A DNA stretch of 6,360 nt from an uncultured bacterium (GTDB lineage Bacteria; Armatimonadota; Zipacnadia; Zipacnadales; Zipacnadaceae). Position numbers and translations under genes: made by a program. Location of the stretch: positions 1 to 6,360 of the forward strand of contig CALFVE010000048.1 in assembly GCA_937928475.1 (NCBI GenBank). Direction: 5' to 3'. Below the pieces are notes generated by a model, which was not told where the DNA came from, did not search any database, and saw only the letters and a program-made list of their open reading frames with translations. The first letter of the stretch is position 1. Each line of letters starts with the position of its first letter. Positions 6,360 to 6,360 of this stretch are shown piece after piece.

Positions 6360-6360
6360 G

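Overview
The window is GC-rich bacterial DNA carrying five protein-coding genes, two of them cut by the window edges. smc and ftsY adjacent and in the same direction is a common bacterial arrangement. At the right edge lies the C-terminal part of a beta-helix plus FlgD-like Ig-domain protein, a surface-protein style frequent in deep-branching and mostly uncultured phyla. Together with high GC and heptamer intergenic repeats, this loosely suggests an environmental lineage such as Armatimonadota. The phylum is inference only; no rRNA or other decisive marker is present.

Layout: 2-529 (+) is the 3' part of a peptidase M24 homologue that appears to have lost several metal ligands. 578-922 (+) is a small two-pass membrane protein of unknown function with a very good ribosome binding site. 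923-1130 is non-coding and holds the smc promoter region: a perfect TATAAT box, a small dyad just upstream of it, and a Shine-Dalgarno site. 1131-4763 (+) is smc, probably starting at TTG and not at the upstream ATG, which lies inside the -10 box. 4764-4905 is an intergenic stretch with two arrays of a GTCGGTA-like heptamer in opposite orientation. 4906-5778 (+) is ftsY. 5779-5870 holds a long, near-perfect hairpin followed by a T-run, which lies between convergent genes. 5871-6359 (-) is the C-terminal end of the beta-helix/FlgD-Ig protein.

Functionally, smc (chromosome condensation and segregation) and ftsY (signal recognition particle receptor, co-translational membrane targeting) are core housekeeping genes, probably transcribed together from the promoter at about 1082. 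The two upstream genes look like a separate short transcription unit. The convergent gene on the right encodes part of a probably secreted protein unrelated to the core pair.

I see no defence system, CRISPR array, mobile element or clearly new multi-gene system. The most useful second looks are the degenerate M24 protein, the smc start and promoter overlap, the inverted heptamer arrays between smc and ftsY, and the REP-like terminator palindrome.
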